64,000 nt of DNA from Sphingobium sp. EM0848 (GTDB lineage: Bacteria > Pseudomonadota > Alphaproteobacteria > Sphingomonadales > Sphingomonadaceae): positions 372,001 to 436,000 of the forward strand of contig NZ_JABXWB010000001.1 in the NCBI RefSeq assembly GCF_013375555.1, given 5' to 3'. Position 1 is the stretch's first letter, and every line of letters starts with the position of its first letter. The notes beneath the pieces were generated by a model. That model was given only the letters and a program-made list of their open reading frames with translations, did no database searches and was not told the DNA's origin. Below are positions 15,730-25,053 of this stretch, in pieces. Made by a program: the position numbers and the translations under genes.

Positions 15730-17912
15730 CTGCCCTTGGCACGGCCATTGGTGGGCCGCTGGGGGCTGCGGTGGGCGGGCTGATCGGCAATGCCTTCGAT
15801 CATGCGGTGCTGTTCAAGCCCAAGGGCGTCGAAGGGCGGCGGCTGACCGACATGCAGGTGCAGACATCGACCTATGGGGCGCAGGTGCCCAGGCTGTTCG
15901 GAACCTTGCGGGTCGCGGGGACGGTGATCTGGGCGACGGACCTGAAGGAAACCAAGCACAGGAGCGGTGGGGGCAAGGGGCGGCCCAGCGTGACCACCTA
16001 CAGCTATTCGGCGAGTTTCGCGGTCGCCCTGTCGGCGCGGGCGGTGCGGGCCGTGCGGCGGATTTGGGCGGATGGCAATCTGCTGCGCGGGGCGGCGGGG
16101 GACTTCAAGACGGAATTGGGGGCTTTCCGGCTGCATGGCGGGGGTGAGGATCAGGCGGTCGATCCGCTGATCGCGGCGGCGGAGGGGCTGGCGCTGACGC
16201 CGGCGCATCGGGGCATGGCCTATGCGGTGTTCGAGGATCTGGCGCTGGCCGATTATGGCAATCGCATTCCTTCGCTGACCTTCGAGGTCGAGGCGGATGA
16301 GGGGGCGGTGGCATTGGGGGAACTGGCGGCGGAGTTGAGCGGAGGGCTGCTGGCTGGCGAAGGGCTGGCCATGGTCGATGGTCTGGCGGCGGGCGGCGCG
16401 GATGTGGGTGACGCGCTGGCGCCGCTGGCGGAGGCGTTCGATCTGGCCTTTGTGGCGGAGGATGCGGGGTTACGCTGGGTCGCGCCTGCGGTGGCGGGTG
16501 GGGCGGAGATCGGGGCGGGCGCGCTTTGCCGGTCGGTCAACGGGCGGGCGCTGGATGCCGTGGAGCGATCGGGTGGTGCGGCCGATGCCGTGCCGGTGGC
16601 TCTGGCGGTCCGCTATTATGATGCGGCGCGGGACTATCAGGCGGGCGTGCAGCGGGTCGGCAGGCCGGGACCGGGACGGGTGGAGCAGGGGCTGGAACTG
16701 CCGGTCGTGCTGTCGGGGGACGATGCGCGGGGGCTGGCGGCGCGGAAGATGGGACGGATCTGGACCGGGCGTTCGGCCATGACCTTGCGCTGTGGCTGGG
16801 AGGCGCTGCGTCATGCGCCGGGCGATGTCGTGACGGTGGAAAGTGTGCCGGGCCTGTGGCGGATCGAGGAGCGCGAGTGGGAGGCGATGGCCGTGCGGCT
16901 GAGCCTGCGGCGTGTGCCGGGCGCTGGTGGGACGGTTCCGGCGGGCGCCTCTTCGGGCAGCATCGTGCGGCAGGTGGATCGGCCGCATGGGCCGACGGTG
17001 CTGATGCTGGCGGACCTGCCGCCGATCAGGGAGGGCGCGGCGGCGGCGCCGGTCATCGTGGCGGCGGCGAGCGGCGGGGAGGGCTGGCGCGGTGCGGCGC
17101 TGTTCATCATGGGCGCGACCGGGGAGGCGCTGCCCGCCGGGCGGACGGCGCCAAGGGCGGTGATGGGGCGGGTCGACACGCTGCTGCCCAGTGGGAGCGT
17201 GACGCTGATCGATGCTGTCCATGCCTTTGAAGTGACGTTGCTGGCCGGGGACATGATGCTGGGCGGGGCGGATGAGGCGGCTTTGGTGCAGGGGCGCAAC
17301 CTTTGTCTGGTTGGGCGGGAAGTGATCCAGTTCGCGGAGGCCGAGCAGATCGGTGAGGCCAGTTTCCGGTTGAGGGGGCTGCGGCGGGGGCTGTTCGGGA
17401 CGGAGTGGGCGATGGCCTCCCATGCGGTGGGTGAGGATTTCCTGTTGCTGGAAGAGGATCGGCTGGCCGAACCGATCGCGGTGCAGGGCGGCGCGGCGGA
17501 GATCGGTGGAAGCGTCCGGGTCGCGGCGATCGGCGTTGGGGATGTCGAGCCGGTCGAGGCGGCACTGACGGTCAGAGGCGAGGCGGTGACGCCGCCTGCG
17601 CCGGTGCATGTGCGGGCCGAAGCTGATGGCGCGGGAGGCTGGAGCATCGGATGGACGCGGCGGAGCCGGACGGGTTGGCGCTGGGTGAGTGGGGCCGATG
17701 TGCCGCTGGGTGAGGATCGGGAGAGCTACGAGTTGCGGGTGCTGGCCGGGGACGAGGTGGTGCGGCGGGTCGTCGTGGAACAGCCTGGCTGGACCTATGA
17801 TGCGGCGATGCGGGAGGCGGACTGGGATGGCGTGGGCGCGTTGGCCGTCGAGATCCGGCAGATCGGGTCGCAGGCGATGGGCCGTCCGGCGCGGATCGTT
17901 CTGGCGGGCTGA
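15711..17912 (+). CDS. tail tip/host specificity protein (GTA g15-like)
   Basis: 733 residues. A Gly/Ala-rich hydrophobic N-terminus (LTALGTAIGGPLGAAVGG) leads into QVPRLFGTLRVAGTVIWATD, conserved in RcGTA g15 and phage tail-tip proteins; a phage tail_3-type middle and a C-terminal fibronectin-like part follow (APVHVRAEADGAGGWSIGWT). RcGTA g15 is about 1300 residues because it includes a TIM-barrel; that barrel is absent here. Overlaps the peptidase gene by 19 bases. Reading frame intact. Confidence 0.88.
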   Translation: MATIILTALGTAIGGPLGAAVGGLIGNAFDHAVLFKPKGVEGRRLTDMQVQTSTYGAQVPRLFGTLRVAGTVIWATDLKETKHRSGGGKGRPSVTTYSYSASFAVALSARAVRAVRRIWADGNLLRGAAGDFKTELGAFRLHGGGEDQAVDPLIAAAEGLALTPAHRGMAYAVFEDLALADYGNRIPSLTFEVEADEGAVALGELAAELSGGLLAGEGLAMVDGLAAGGADVGDALAPLAEAFDLAFVAEDAGLRWVAPAVAGGAEIGAGALCRSVNGRALDAVERSGGAADAVPVALAVRYYDAARDYQAGVQRVGRPGPGRVEQGLELPVVLSGDDARGLAARKMGRIWTGRSAMTLRCGWEALRHAPGDVVTVESVPGLWRIEEREWEAMAVRLSLRRVPGAGGTVPAGASSGSIVRQVDRPHGPTVLMLADLPPIREGAAAAPVIVAAASGGEGWRGAALFIMGATGEALPAGRTAPRAVMGRVDTLLPSGSVTLIDAVHAFEVTLLAGDMMLGGADEAALVQGRNLCLVGREVIQFAEAEQIGEASFRLRGLRRGLFGTEWAMASHAVGEDFLLLEEDRLAEPIAVQGGAAEIGGSVRVAAIGVGDVEPVEAALTVRGEAVTPPAPVHVRAEADGAGGWSIGWTRRSRTGWRWVSGADVPLGEDRESYELRVLAGDEVVRRVVVEQPGWTYDAAMREADWDGVGALAVEIRQIGSQAMGRPARIVLAG

Positions 17913-17938
17913 GCGGATTTTATAAAAGGGGCAATCAT

Positions 17939-18442
17939 ATGATGATGGACGCGACTTTTCGTTGGGCGCTGCCGCAGCTTTTCGCCGGGCAGGCGCAGAA
18001 GGAACTGTTTCATAACGAGGCGCTGACGCGGATCGACATGCTGTTGCATGGCGCCGTGGCCAGCGCGGACGAAAGCGCGCCGCCGGAGGTGCCGGCGATG
18101 GGGGATTGCTGGATCGTGGCGGCGGAGGCCGAGGGCGATTGGGCCGGACGGGAGGGGGCGGTGGCGTGCTGGACCGAAGGCGGCTGGCGCTTTGTCGTGC
18201 CGCGGGCGGGGCTTTCGCTATGGGTCGCGGATCGCGATCATGTCATGGCATATGACGGCGCGGTCTGGCGCGACGCGGCGGTGCGGCAGGAAGGGCTTTA
18301 CTTCGGCGGGAGCAGGGTGGTAGGCGCACGGGGTACGGGGATCAGCGATCCGTCGGGCGGCGTGACCGTCGATGCCGAGGCGCGCTCTGCAATCGGCGCC
18401 ATACTCAATGCGATGCGGACGCATGGCCTGATTGATCCATGA
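17939..18442 (+). CDS. DUF2793 domain protein
   Basis: 167 residues from ATG 17939 (three ATGs in a row; AAAAGGGG precedes). It shows the DUF2793 signature RWALPQLFAGQAQKELFHNE, GDCWIVAAEAEGDWAGREG and MAYDGAVWRDAA. Often the last gene of alphaproteobacterial GTA/prophage tail clusters; it may be a tail fibre or receptor-binding accessory, which is inference. The gap after it (18443-18621) marks the cluster end. Confidence 0.88.
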   Translation: MMMDATFRWALPQLFAGQAQKELFHNEALTRIDMLLHGAVASADESAPPEVPAMGDCWIVAAEAEGDWAGREGAVACWTEGGWRFVVPRAGLSLWVADRDHVMAYDGAVWRDAAVRQEGLYFGGSRVVGARGTGISDPSGGVTVDAEARSAIGAILNAMRTHGLIDP

Positions 18443-18621
18443 CTTGGGATGTAGCGGCCTTTTACCAGATGGGCTGTTCGAATTAGCCTGAGGCGGGTAG
18501 CGAACAGGGTTAACTGCGCCATTTATGCAACAGTTTTGGCAAATGTGGACTTGCCATGAAACTTTCTAGCCGATAGATGGTTCCAGCAGTCCTTCGTGAC
18601 ACTTTTGAAAGGGGAATTCAG

Positions 18622-19695
18622 ATGCGGAAGCTTGCCCTCGCGGCTGTGCTTGCGACCAGCGCCCTGGCCACCCCGGCCTTGGCGCGTGACAATAGCTGGT
18701 ATGTCGGCATCGACTCCGGCGTTGTCCTCGTCGAAGATCAGAATGCCACCGTCAATGGCGTGGCAACCACCGGTTCCGTCGACTACCATAAGGGTTGGGA
18801 CGGCGACGCCAACATTGGTTATGACTTCGGCGGTTTCCGTCTGGAAGCCGAAGCAGCTTATAAGCGCGCCAAGGTGGATCTGGACAAAACCGGCTTCGGT
18901 GGTTCGGCTTCGGCTCTGTCGTTCATGCTGAACGGCCTGCTGGACTTCGGTCCCGATGATGGCCTTCAGGGCTTCGTCGGCGGCGGTGTCGGCGTTTCGC
19001 GTGGCAAGCTGGCCAACGACATCGTCAACGATTCCGACACCGGCTTCGCCTGGCAGGCGATTGCTGGCGTTCGCTATCCGCTGACCAGCCATGTCGACGT
19101 ATCGTTGAAGTATCGCTTCTTCAACCAGGACAACATCAAGGTCATCGCGGCCTATCCTGACCTGCGTTATGGCACCGGCGTCCGCGCTGGCGACACCATC
19201 GAGACCAAGCTGCGCACGCACAGCCTGCTGCTGGGTCTGACCTACAACTTCGGTGGCGAACCGGCTGCTCCGCCGCCCCCGCCGCCTCCGCCGCCTCCGC
19301 CGCCCCCGCCGCCCCCGCCGCCTCCGCCGCCGCCGGTCGCTGAGTGCAGCCCTGGGCCGTACATTGTCTTCTTCGAATGGAACAAGTCGGACATCACGCC
19401 TGACGCGGCCACCATTCTGGACAACGCGGTTTCGGCCTACAGCAACTGCGGTAGCGCTCAGGTCATGCTGGCGGGCTATGCGGACCGTTCGGGTTCGGCC
19501 TCCTACAACGTTGGCCTGTCCCAGCGTCGTGCTGACTCGGTCAAGGCCTATATGGCTTCGAAGGGCATCGCCGATGGCGTGATGACGACCCAGGCGTTCG
19601 GTGAAGCGAACCCCCGCGTCGAAACCGCCGACGGCGTCCGCGAACTGCAGAACCGTCGCGTGGAAATCACCTACGGTCCGGGTTCGGGTCACTGA
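18622..19695 (+). CDS. ompA: OmpA family outer membrane protein
   Basis: 357 residues. Signal peptide MRKLALAAVLATSALATPALA, then a beta-barrel of the OmpA/opacity type (about 24-210) ending LGLTYNFGG, a linker with 22 consecutive prolines (codons 19270-19335), and a C-terminal OmpA peptidoglycan-binding domain (VFFEWNKSDITPDAA, AGYADRSGSASYNVGLSQRR). Start ATG 18622 follows AAAGGGG. It links outer membrane and cell wall. A strong terminator follows. Codon choice is more uniform than in the neighbouring GTA genes, consistent with high expression. Confidence 0.95.
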   Translation: MRKLALAAVLATSALATPALARDNSWYVGIDSGVVLVEDQNATVNGVATTGSVDYHKGWDGDANIGYDFGGFRLEAEAAYKRAKVDLDKTGFGGSASALSFMLNGLLDFGPDDGLQGFVGGGVGVSRGKLANDIVNDSDTGFAWQAIAGVRYPLTSHVDVSLKYRFFNQDNIKVIAAYPDLRYGTGVRAGDTIETKLRTHSLLLGLTYNFGGEPAAPPPPPPPPPPPPPPPPPPPPPPVAECSPGPYIVFFEWNKSDITPDAATILDNAVSAYSNCGSAQVMLAGYADRSGSASYNVGLSQRRADSVKAYMASKGIADGVMTTQAFGEANPRVETADGVRELQNRRVEITYGPGSGH

Positions 19696-19729
19696 TAGGA
19701 ATTTCCGTCCTTCGGGATGGAAAAGGATT

Positions 19730-19762
19730 GAGGGGCTGGTCGAGAGACCGGCCCCTTTTTCT
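19730..19762 (+). terminator. terminator of ompA
   Basis: GGGGCTGGTC pairs with GACCGGCCCC (one G-T pair) around a short GAGA loop and is followed by TTTTT, 35 bases after the ompA stop. Confidence 0.85.
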
Positions 19763-19910
19763 TTGCCGGCTTGGGGAGCGAGGGAGCAAGCGGTGATGTG
19801 CTGCTCTTGTGTCGCAGGATTGGAAAATGGGTGACAATTCAGATCGCTTGGGCAACAAAAGATGAACTGCGGCGTTCGCCAATCAGCTTAGTTGTGGGAG
19901 TTCCATTCAG

Positions 19911-20462
19911 ATGAAAAATCTCGCTTTCGCCCTGGCTCTGCCATTGGTTGTCCTTGCTTCGGCTTGCGCCACTTCCTCTGCCTCGTCGGCGGAGCCTGCC
20001 TCCGGCGCCGCGCCGATGGCGCATGCGAAATTGCTTGCAGGCGACGGGTCGCCGCGCGGTACGGCCATGGTGACTCAGGCTGCCGATGGGTTACATGTCG
20101 TGGTTAAGGCGCAGGGCCTGACTCCGGGCATGCATGCGGTCCATATTCACACCACGGGCATGTGCACGGGACCGGACTTCACCAGCGCGGGCGGGCATTG
20201 GAACCCGACAGGTCACAAGCATGGCAAGGATAATCCGCAGGGCATGCATATGGGCGATATGCCGAATATGATCGCGGGCGCCGATGGTGCGGGCGAACTG
20301 GAATATGTCATTCCCGGCGGCGCCATCAGCGGGGGCGCTACGCCCCTGCTGGACAGCGATGGCGCAGCGGTCGTCATCCATGCGCAGGCGGACGATTACA
20401 AGACCGATCCGGCGGGCAATGCCGGCGGGCGGGTCGCTTGCGGCATATTGTCGGCGGGGTAG
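19911..20462 (+). CDS. sodC: Cu/Zn superoxide dismutase, lipoprotein type
   Basis: 183 residues. A lipoprotein signal ends LVVLASAC, so it should be anchored in the periplasm. Copper and zinc ligands are visible in HAVHIHTTGMC, SAGGHWNPTGHKHG and VVIHAQADDY; Cys in GMCTGPD and GRVACGIL form the usual disulfide. It converts superoxide to peroxide outside the cytoplasm. Stands alone, with its own short leader. Confidence 0.95.
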   Translation: MKNLAFALALPLVVLASACATSSASSAEPASGAAPMAHAKLLAGDGSPRGTAMVTQAADGLHVVVKAQGLTPGMHAVHIHTTGMCTGPDFTSAGGHWNPTGHKHGKDNPQGMHMGDMPNMIAGADGAGELEYVIPGGAISGGATPLLDSDGAAVVIHAQADDYKTDPAGNAGGRVACGILSAG

Positions 20463-20501
20463 GCTTTGGACGGCGCGGCGGGGCGTCGCGCCAGCCTTTT
20501 G

Positions 20502-21047
20502 CTACGGAATGGGGGCGTCGGCTCGATAGCGTTCGATCATATGATAGGTTGAGCCTGCCTGGCTAAGATGGCTTTCGAACAAGGCGAAGTCTTCGACCGT
20601 GAAGGATGGGCTGGCGAGGCCTGCGTGGCGGGCCATGAACGCGTCCATGGAGCCGACGGCCCGACCGAAGCGGGCGAGTGTGACATGCGGGAAATAGCTG
20701 CGGTCGTCCGGGGAGAGGCCGGCCTGGATGCACGCGCGGTCGGCCTTCCGATGGAGTTGGGCAAGGGGATCGCGCGGCTGTACGCCCGCCCAAAGAGTGT
20801 GGACGTGGCCCTTGCGATCGAAGCAGCCGACGCCGGAGAGGGCAATTTCAAAGGGTGAAAATCGCACCTTGCCAAGCGCATCGGCCAAGTCATTGGCTTG
20901 GTGGCGATCGACTTCGCCGACAAAGCGCAAGGTGAGATGCAGTTGATCGTCACTCTGCCAGCGCGCGCCCATGATGCCGTGCATCAGGGTGAGCAATCCG
21001 GCGCGGACCTCGGCGGGGGGACGGATGGCGATGAAAAGGCGATGCAT
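20502..21047 (-). CDS. thpR: RNA 2',3'-cyclic phosphodiesterase
   Basis: 181 residues of the LigT/2H phosphoesterase family. The two catalytic HxTx motifs are HLTLRFVGEV (about residue 40) and HVTLARFGRA (about 125). N-terminus MHRLFIAIRPPAEVR is typical. It opens 2',3'-cyclic phosphate RNA ends. Convergent with sodC; the stop codons are about 40 bases apart. Confidence 0.92.
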   Translation of the reverse strand: MHRLFIAIRPPAEVRAGLLTLMHGIMGARWQSDDQLHLTLRFVGEVDRHQANDLADALGKVRFSPFEIALSGVGCFDRKGHVHTLWAGVQPRDPLAQLHRKADRACIQAGLSPDDRSYFPHVTLARFGRAVGSMDAFMARHAGLASPSFTVEDFALFESHLSQAGSTYHMIERYRADAPIP

Positions 21048-21167
21048 GATCTTTCTATAGCTGTTCTGCCGCGATAAGTCAGGTTGCGCTACCGGCTTGA
21101 ATTGGCGACCGGATGAGCCGATAATAGGGAAACCGGCCGCGAAGATGCCGGTGAAGGAGATTATCCC

Positions 21168-21905
21168 ATGGCCAATTGGTCCGATCCGCGTTCCGACATT
21201 GCGGGTTTTGGCGGCACGACCGTTGCGCGCGGCGAGGCGTTCGATGCTGGCCTGCGCAGCTATATGCTGTCGGTTTATAATTATATGGCGAGCGGCGTGC
21301 TGCTGACCGGCGTGGTCGCCATGCTGTTCGCGTCGAGCGGCCTTGCCTATCAGATATTGGCCGGACCCGGCATTCTGAAATATGTCATCATGTTCGCGCC
21401 GCTGCTGTTCGTGATGGTCATGAGCTTTGGGATGAACCGGCTGTCGACCGTCGCGATGCAGGCGATGTTCTGGGGCTATGCGGCGGTGATGGGCCTGTCG
21501 CTTTCGTCCATCCTGCTCGTTTATACCGGCACGTCGGTAGCGCAGACCTTCTTCGCGACGGCGGCGGCTTTTGCAGGTTTGAGCCTGTGGGGGTACACGA
21601 CGAAGCGTGATCTTTCGGCTTTCGGCACCTTCCTGATCATGGGTGTGGTCGGGTTGCTGGTCGCCAGCCTCATCAACCTGTTTTTCAAGTCCAGCGCGAT
21701 GAACATGGTCATCAGCTTCATCGGTGTGCTGCTGTTCGCGGGTCTGACTGCCTATGACACGCAGAAGATCAAGAGTATCTATGCCTATGTCGCGGGCACG
21801 GACATGATGGGCAAGTCGGTGGTGATGGGGGCGCTGAACCTCTATCTCGACTTCATCAACATGTTCCTGTTCCTGCTGCGCTTCATGGGCAACCAGCGCA
21901 ACTGA
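21168..21905 (+). CDS. Bax inhibitor-1/YccA family membrane protein
   Basis: 245 residues with seven predicted hydrophobic segments and the family features YNYMASGVLLTGVVAML and the C-terminal AGLTAYDTQKIKSIYAYV, NLYLDFINMFLFLLRFMGN. AAGGAG precedes the ATG. Bacterial members are inner membrane proteins related to stress tolerance and, in BsYetJ, calcium leak. A terminator follows. Confidence 0.93.
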   Translation: MANWSDPRSDIAGFGGTTVARGEAFDAGLRSYMLSVYNYMASGVLLTGVVAMLFASSGLAYQILAGPGILKYVIMFAPLLFVMVMSFGMNRLSTVAMQAMFWGYAAVMGLSLSSILLVYTGTSVAQTFFATAAAFAGLSLWGYTTKRDLSAFGTFLIMGVVGLLVASLINLFFKSSAMNMVISFIGVLLFAGLTAYDTQKIKSIYAYVAGTDMMGKSVVMGALNLYLDFINMFLFLLRFMGNQRN

Positions 21906-21927
21906 GGCTGGTGCACCAGGATAGCGG

Positions 21928-21960
21928 AAGGCCCGGCGGAGTGGTTCGCTGGGCCTTTTG
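21928..21960 (+). terminator. terminator after BI-1 gene
   Basis: AAGGCCC and GGGCCTTTT flank an inner CG/CG pair and a 9-base loop; a T-run follows. It lies 23 bases after the stop and directly before the convergent GST gene, so it may act in both directions. Confidence 0.75.
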
Positions 21961-21962
21961 CT

Positions 21963-22592
21963 TTATGCAGGCTTCTGCATCTGGGCGATCAGGGCGTTAT
22001 CCAGTTCCTTCTGCCGCCGATAGGCGGGACGTTCACGCAGGCGGGCGGCATAGGTTTCGAAGCTGGGTCGGGTTGGGATGGTGCCGAAGCTCAGGCCCCA
22101 GTCGATCTGGGAGCCGACATAGACGTCGGCGGCGGTGAACTGGTCGCCGCAAATCCATGCAGGACTGGAAACGGCGTGTTCAAGGGCATCGATCATATGG
22201 TCGAACGTGCCATAGCCCGCCATGCGTTCGCGGCCTTCAGGGACAGTGAAACCAAGCGCCTTGTTGGTCACGGCGGCCTCGACCGGGCCGGCGGCGAAGA
22301 AGAGCCAGCGATAATAGTCGGCGCGCTTGTCGGTGGCGGGGGCGAGGCCGGCGGCGGGGAAGGCGTCGGCGAGATAGGCGCAGATGGCGGCGCATTCGGT
22401 CACCACCTTGCCTGCATGGACGATGGCGGGAACCTTGCCCATCGGGTTGATCGCCAGATAGTCGGGCGACTTCATGCCGCTCTCATAGTCCAGCACGATC
22501 ATCTCATAGGGCTGGCCGACTTCTTCCAGCATCCAGCGGGCGATTTGGCCGCGCGACATGGGGTTGGTGTAGAAGGTGATAGCATTGGACAT
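21963..22592 (-). CDS. glutathione S-transferase family protein
   Basis: 209 residues. N-terminal thioredoxin fold starting MSNAITFYTNPMSRGQIARW with Ser as likely catalytic residue, NPMGKVPAIVHAGKVVTECA with the cis-Pro and glutathione-binding pair, and a helical C-terminal domain with QFTAADVYVGSQIDWG. Start supported by GGGAGAG upstream. Not closely similar to the GST at 3.5 kb. Substrate unknown. Confidence 0.9.
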   Translation of the reverse strand: MSNAITFYTNPMSRGQIARWMLEEVGQPYEMIVLDYESGMKSPDYLAINPMGKVPAIVHAGKVVTECAAICAYLADAFPAAGLAPATDKRADYYRWLFFAAGPVEAAVTNKALGFTVPEGRERMAGYGTFDHMIDALEHAVSSPAWICGDQFTAADVYVGSQIDWGLSFGTIPTRPSFETYAARLRERPAYRRQKELDNALIAQMQKPA

Positions 22593-22674
22593 TGAGACTC
22601 TCCCATCCTGACTGACCGGATGAGTGTACCAGTCCCTGCGCCGACCCGAGAGGGGGCTTGGCCAATTCCATCAT

Positions 22675-22713
22675 GAAAATGGGGCGACCCAAATGGGCCG
22701 TCCCTATTTTTCC
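22675..22713 (-). terminator. terminator of clpA
   Basis: On the reverse strand AGGGACGGCCC and GGGTCGCCCC form an imperfect stem around ATTT, followed by ATTTTC; the opposite strand also ends in a T-run, so it may be bidirectional. It lies shortly after the clpA stop. Confidence 0.55.
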
Positions 22714-22731
22714 GTTATTCGACAGGTGCGA

Positions 22732-25053
22732 TTATTTCGCTGATTCCGCAGGCTTCGCCTTGCCACCCTTTTTGCCCTTTTTGGGGGCGGCGGGGGTGAT
22801 TTCGAAGGCGAGGGCGTCGTCTTTCAGCCGGACATGGACCTCACCGCCGTGGACGAGCTTGCCGAACAGCAGTTCCTCGGCCAGCGGCTGCTTGATCTTC
22901 TCCTGCATCAGACGGCCCATCGGGCGGGCGCCGTAGAGCTTGTCATAGCCGCGCTTGGTGAGCCATGCCTTCGCCTCGTCGTCCAGGGTGATGTGGACGT
23001 CGCGGTCCGCCAACTGCAATTCCAGCTGAAGGATGAACTTGTCGACGACGCGGGCCACGATTTCCGGCGGCAGATAGCCGAAGGGCACGACGGCATCCAG
23101 ACGGTTGCGGAATTCGGGGGTGAAGAGCTTCTTCACCGCGTCTTCCTGAACATCCTCGCGGGTCAGTTCACCGAAGCCGATGCTTTCCTTCGCCATGTCC
23201 GACGCACCGGCATTGGTGGTCATGATGAGGATGGTGTTGCGGAAATCCACCGTCTTGCCGTGGTGATCGGTCAGGCGGCCATTGTCCATCACCTGGAGCA
23301 GGATGTTGAACAGGTCGGGATGCGCCTTCTCGATCTCGTCCAGCAGCAGGACGCTGTGCGGATTCTGGTCGACCGCATCAGTCAGCAGGCCGCCCTGATC
23401 ATAGCCGACATAGCCCGGAGGGGCGCCGATCAGGCGGCTGACCGAGTGCCGTTCCATATATTCCGACATGTCGAAACGCTGGAGCGGGATGCCGAGCAGA
23501 TGGGCCAGCTGACGCGCGACCTCCGTCTTGCCGACGCCGGTGGGGCCGGAGAAGAGATAGTTGCCGATCGGCTTGTCGGGATCGCGCAGGCCCGCCCGCG
23601 ACAGCTTGATCGCGGAGGACAGGACTTCGATGGCCCGGTTCTGGCCGAAGACGACGCGCTTGAGATCCGTATCGAGGGTTTCGAGCACCGACTTGTCGTC
23701 CGCCGACACCGTCTTGGGAGGGATGCGCGCCATGGTCGCGATGACCTGCTCGATCTCCTTCGGCGTGATCGTCTTCTTGCGCTTGCTGGGCACGACCAGC
23801 ATCTGCATCGCGCCGACCTCATCGATCACGTCGATCGCCTTGTCGGGCAGCTTGCGGTCGTTGATGTAGCGCGCCGACAGCTCCACCGCCGCCTTGATCG
23901 CGTCGGGGGTGTATTTGACGTTGTGATGCTCCTCAAAGGCGCTGCGCAGCCCGGCGAGAATCTTGATCGTGTCCTCGACCGAAGGTTCGTTGACGTCGAT
24001 CTTCTGGAACCGGCGCAGCAGGGCGCGGTCCTTCTCGAAATGGTTGCGGAACTCCTTGTAGGTGGTCGAGCCGATGCAGCGGATCGTGCCGCCCGACAGA
24101 GCGGGCTTCAACAGGTTGGACGCATCCATCGCGCCGCCGCTGGTCGCGCCAGCGCCGATCACCGTGTGGATCTCGTCGATGAAGAGGACCGCATGCGGCA
24201 TCTTTTCCAGTTCGGTGACGACCGCCTTCAGGCGCTCCTCGAAATCGCCGCGATAGCGGGTCCCGGCGAGCAGCGCGCCCATGTCGAGCGAGTAGATCAC
24301 CGCTTCCTTGAGGACATCGGGAACTTCGCCCTCGACGATCTTGCGCGCCAGGCCTTCCGCGATGGCGGTTTTGCCCACGCCCGGATCGCCCACATAGAGC
24401 GGGTTGTTCTTCGACCGGCGGCAGAGGATCTGGATCGTCCGGTCGACTTCGGCCGCGCGGCCGATCAGCGGGTCAACCTTGCCCCGCGCTGCCTTCTCAT
24501 TGAGGTTGACGGTGAACTGCTCCAAGGCACTGTCCTTCTTGCCCTTGCTGTCCTGCGCCTTCTTTTCCTCTTCGGCAGCGCCCTTCGTTTCGCGCTGCTG
24601 TTCAGGAGCGGCCGTGCCCTTGCCGACGCCGTGGCTGATATAGCTGACGGCATCCAGGCGGCTCATGTCCTGTTGCTGGAGGAAGTAGACGGCATAGCTT
24701 TCCCGCTCGGAGAAAAGCGCGACGAGCACATTGGCTCCCGTCACTTCATCCTTGCCGGAAGACTGGACGTGCAGGATGGCGCGCTGGACCACGCGCTGGA
24801 AACCGCTGGTGGGGGAGGGGTCGCTGGCCCCTTCCACCTTCAGGCTGTCCAGTTCCGTGTCGAGATATTGCGTCACCGCATCGGAAAGCTCGCCAAGTTC
24901 CACACCGCAGGCCTGCATCACCTTCGACGCATGTTCATCGTCGATCAGCGCGAGCAGCAAATGCTCCAGCGTCGCATATTCGTGACGACGCTCCGAAGCG
25001 TGGGTCAGCGCATTATGCAGGGTGGTTTCAAGGGCGGGTGCGAAAGATGGCAT
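22732..25053 (-). CDS. clpA: ATP-dependent Clp protease ATPase subunit ClpA
   Basis: 773 residues. Order: N-terminal Clp repeat domain (1-140, MPSFAPALETTLHNAL), first AAA+ module with Walker A GDPGVGKTAIAEGLA, second with GPTGVGKTEVARQL, and the IGF loop (KESIGFGELT) that docks to ClpP. A Lys/Ala-rich tail ends the protein. Start ATG 25053 follows AGGAG. It unfolds substrates for ClpP. clpS is not adjacent, unlike in many bacteria. Confidence 0.97.
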   Translation of the reverse strand: MPSFAPALETTLHNALTHASERRHEYATLEHLLLALIDDEHASKVMQACGVELGELSDAVTQYLDTELDSLKVEGASDPSPTSGFQRVVQRAILHVQSSGKDEVTGANVLVALFSERESYAVYFLQQQDMSRLDAVSYISHGVGKGTAAPEQQRETKGAAEEEKKAQDSKGKKDSALEQFTVNLNEKAARGKVDPLIGRAAEVDRTIQILCRRSKNNPLYVGDPGVGKTAIAEGLARKIVEGEVPDVLKEAVIYSLDMGALLAGTRYRGDFEERLKAVVTELEKMPHAVLFIDEIHTVIGAGATSGGAMDASNLLKPALSGGTIRCIGSTTYKEFRNHFEKDRALLRRFQKIDVNEPSVEDTIKILAGLRSAFEEHHNVKYTPDAIKAAVELSARYINDRKLPDKAIDVIDEVGAMQMLVVPSKRKKTITPKEIEQVIATMARIPPKTVSADDKSVLETLDTDLKRVVFGQNRAIEVLSSAIKLSRAGLRDPDKPIGNYLFSGPTGVGKTEVARQLAHLLGIPLQRFDMSEYMERHSVSRLIGAPPGYVGYDQGGLLTDAVDQNPHSVLLLDEIEKAHPDLFNILLQVMDNGRLTDHHGKTVDFRNTILIMTTNAGASDMAKESIGFGELTREDVQEDAVKKLFTPEFRNRLDAVVPFGYLPPEIVARVVDKFILQLELQLADRDVHITLDDEAKAWLTKRGYDKLYGARPMGRLMQEKIKQPLAEELLFGKLVHGGEVHVRLKDDALAFEITPAAPKKGKKGGKAKPAESAK

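Larger units (their letters stand above)
4345..18442 (+). other. degraded GTA/prophage-like structural gene cluster
   Basis: The gene order follows the Rhodobacter capsulatus GTA cluster: small terminase, [gap], capsid 3' end, g6-like connector, small gene, DUF3168, major tail protein, two small chaperone-type proteins, tape measure, DUF2460, DUF2163, NlpC/P60 peptidase, large tail-tip protein, plus DUF2793. Genes overlap or nearly touch, as in one long operon. Large terminase, portal, prohead protease and most of the capsid are missing and mobile DNA (about 5.5-8.96 kb) occupies their place. Cluster identity is from established GTA synteny; the loss is visible in the sequence. Confidence 0.85.

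Noticed and set aside
4345..18442. Intact prophage
   Set aside because: No integrase of the tyrosine type at the cluster border, no lysis, replication or repressor genes; the gene set and order fit a GTA better.
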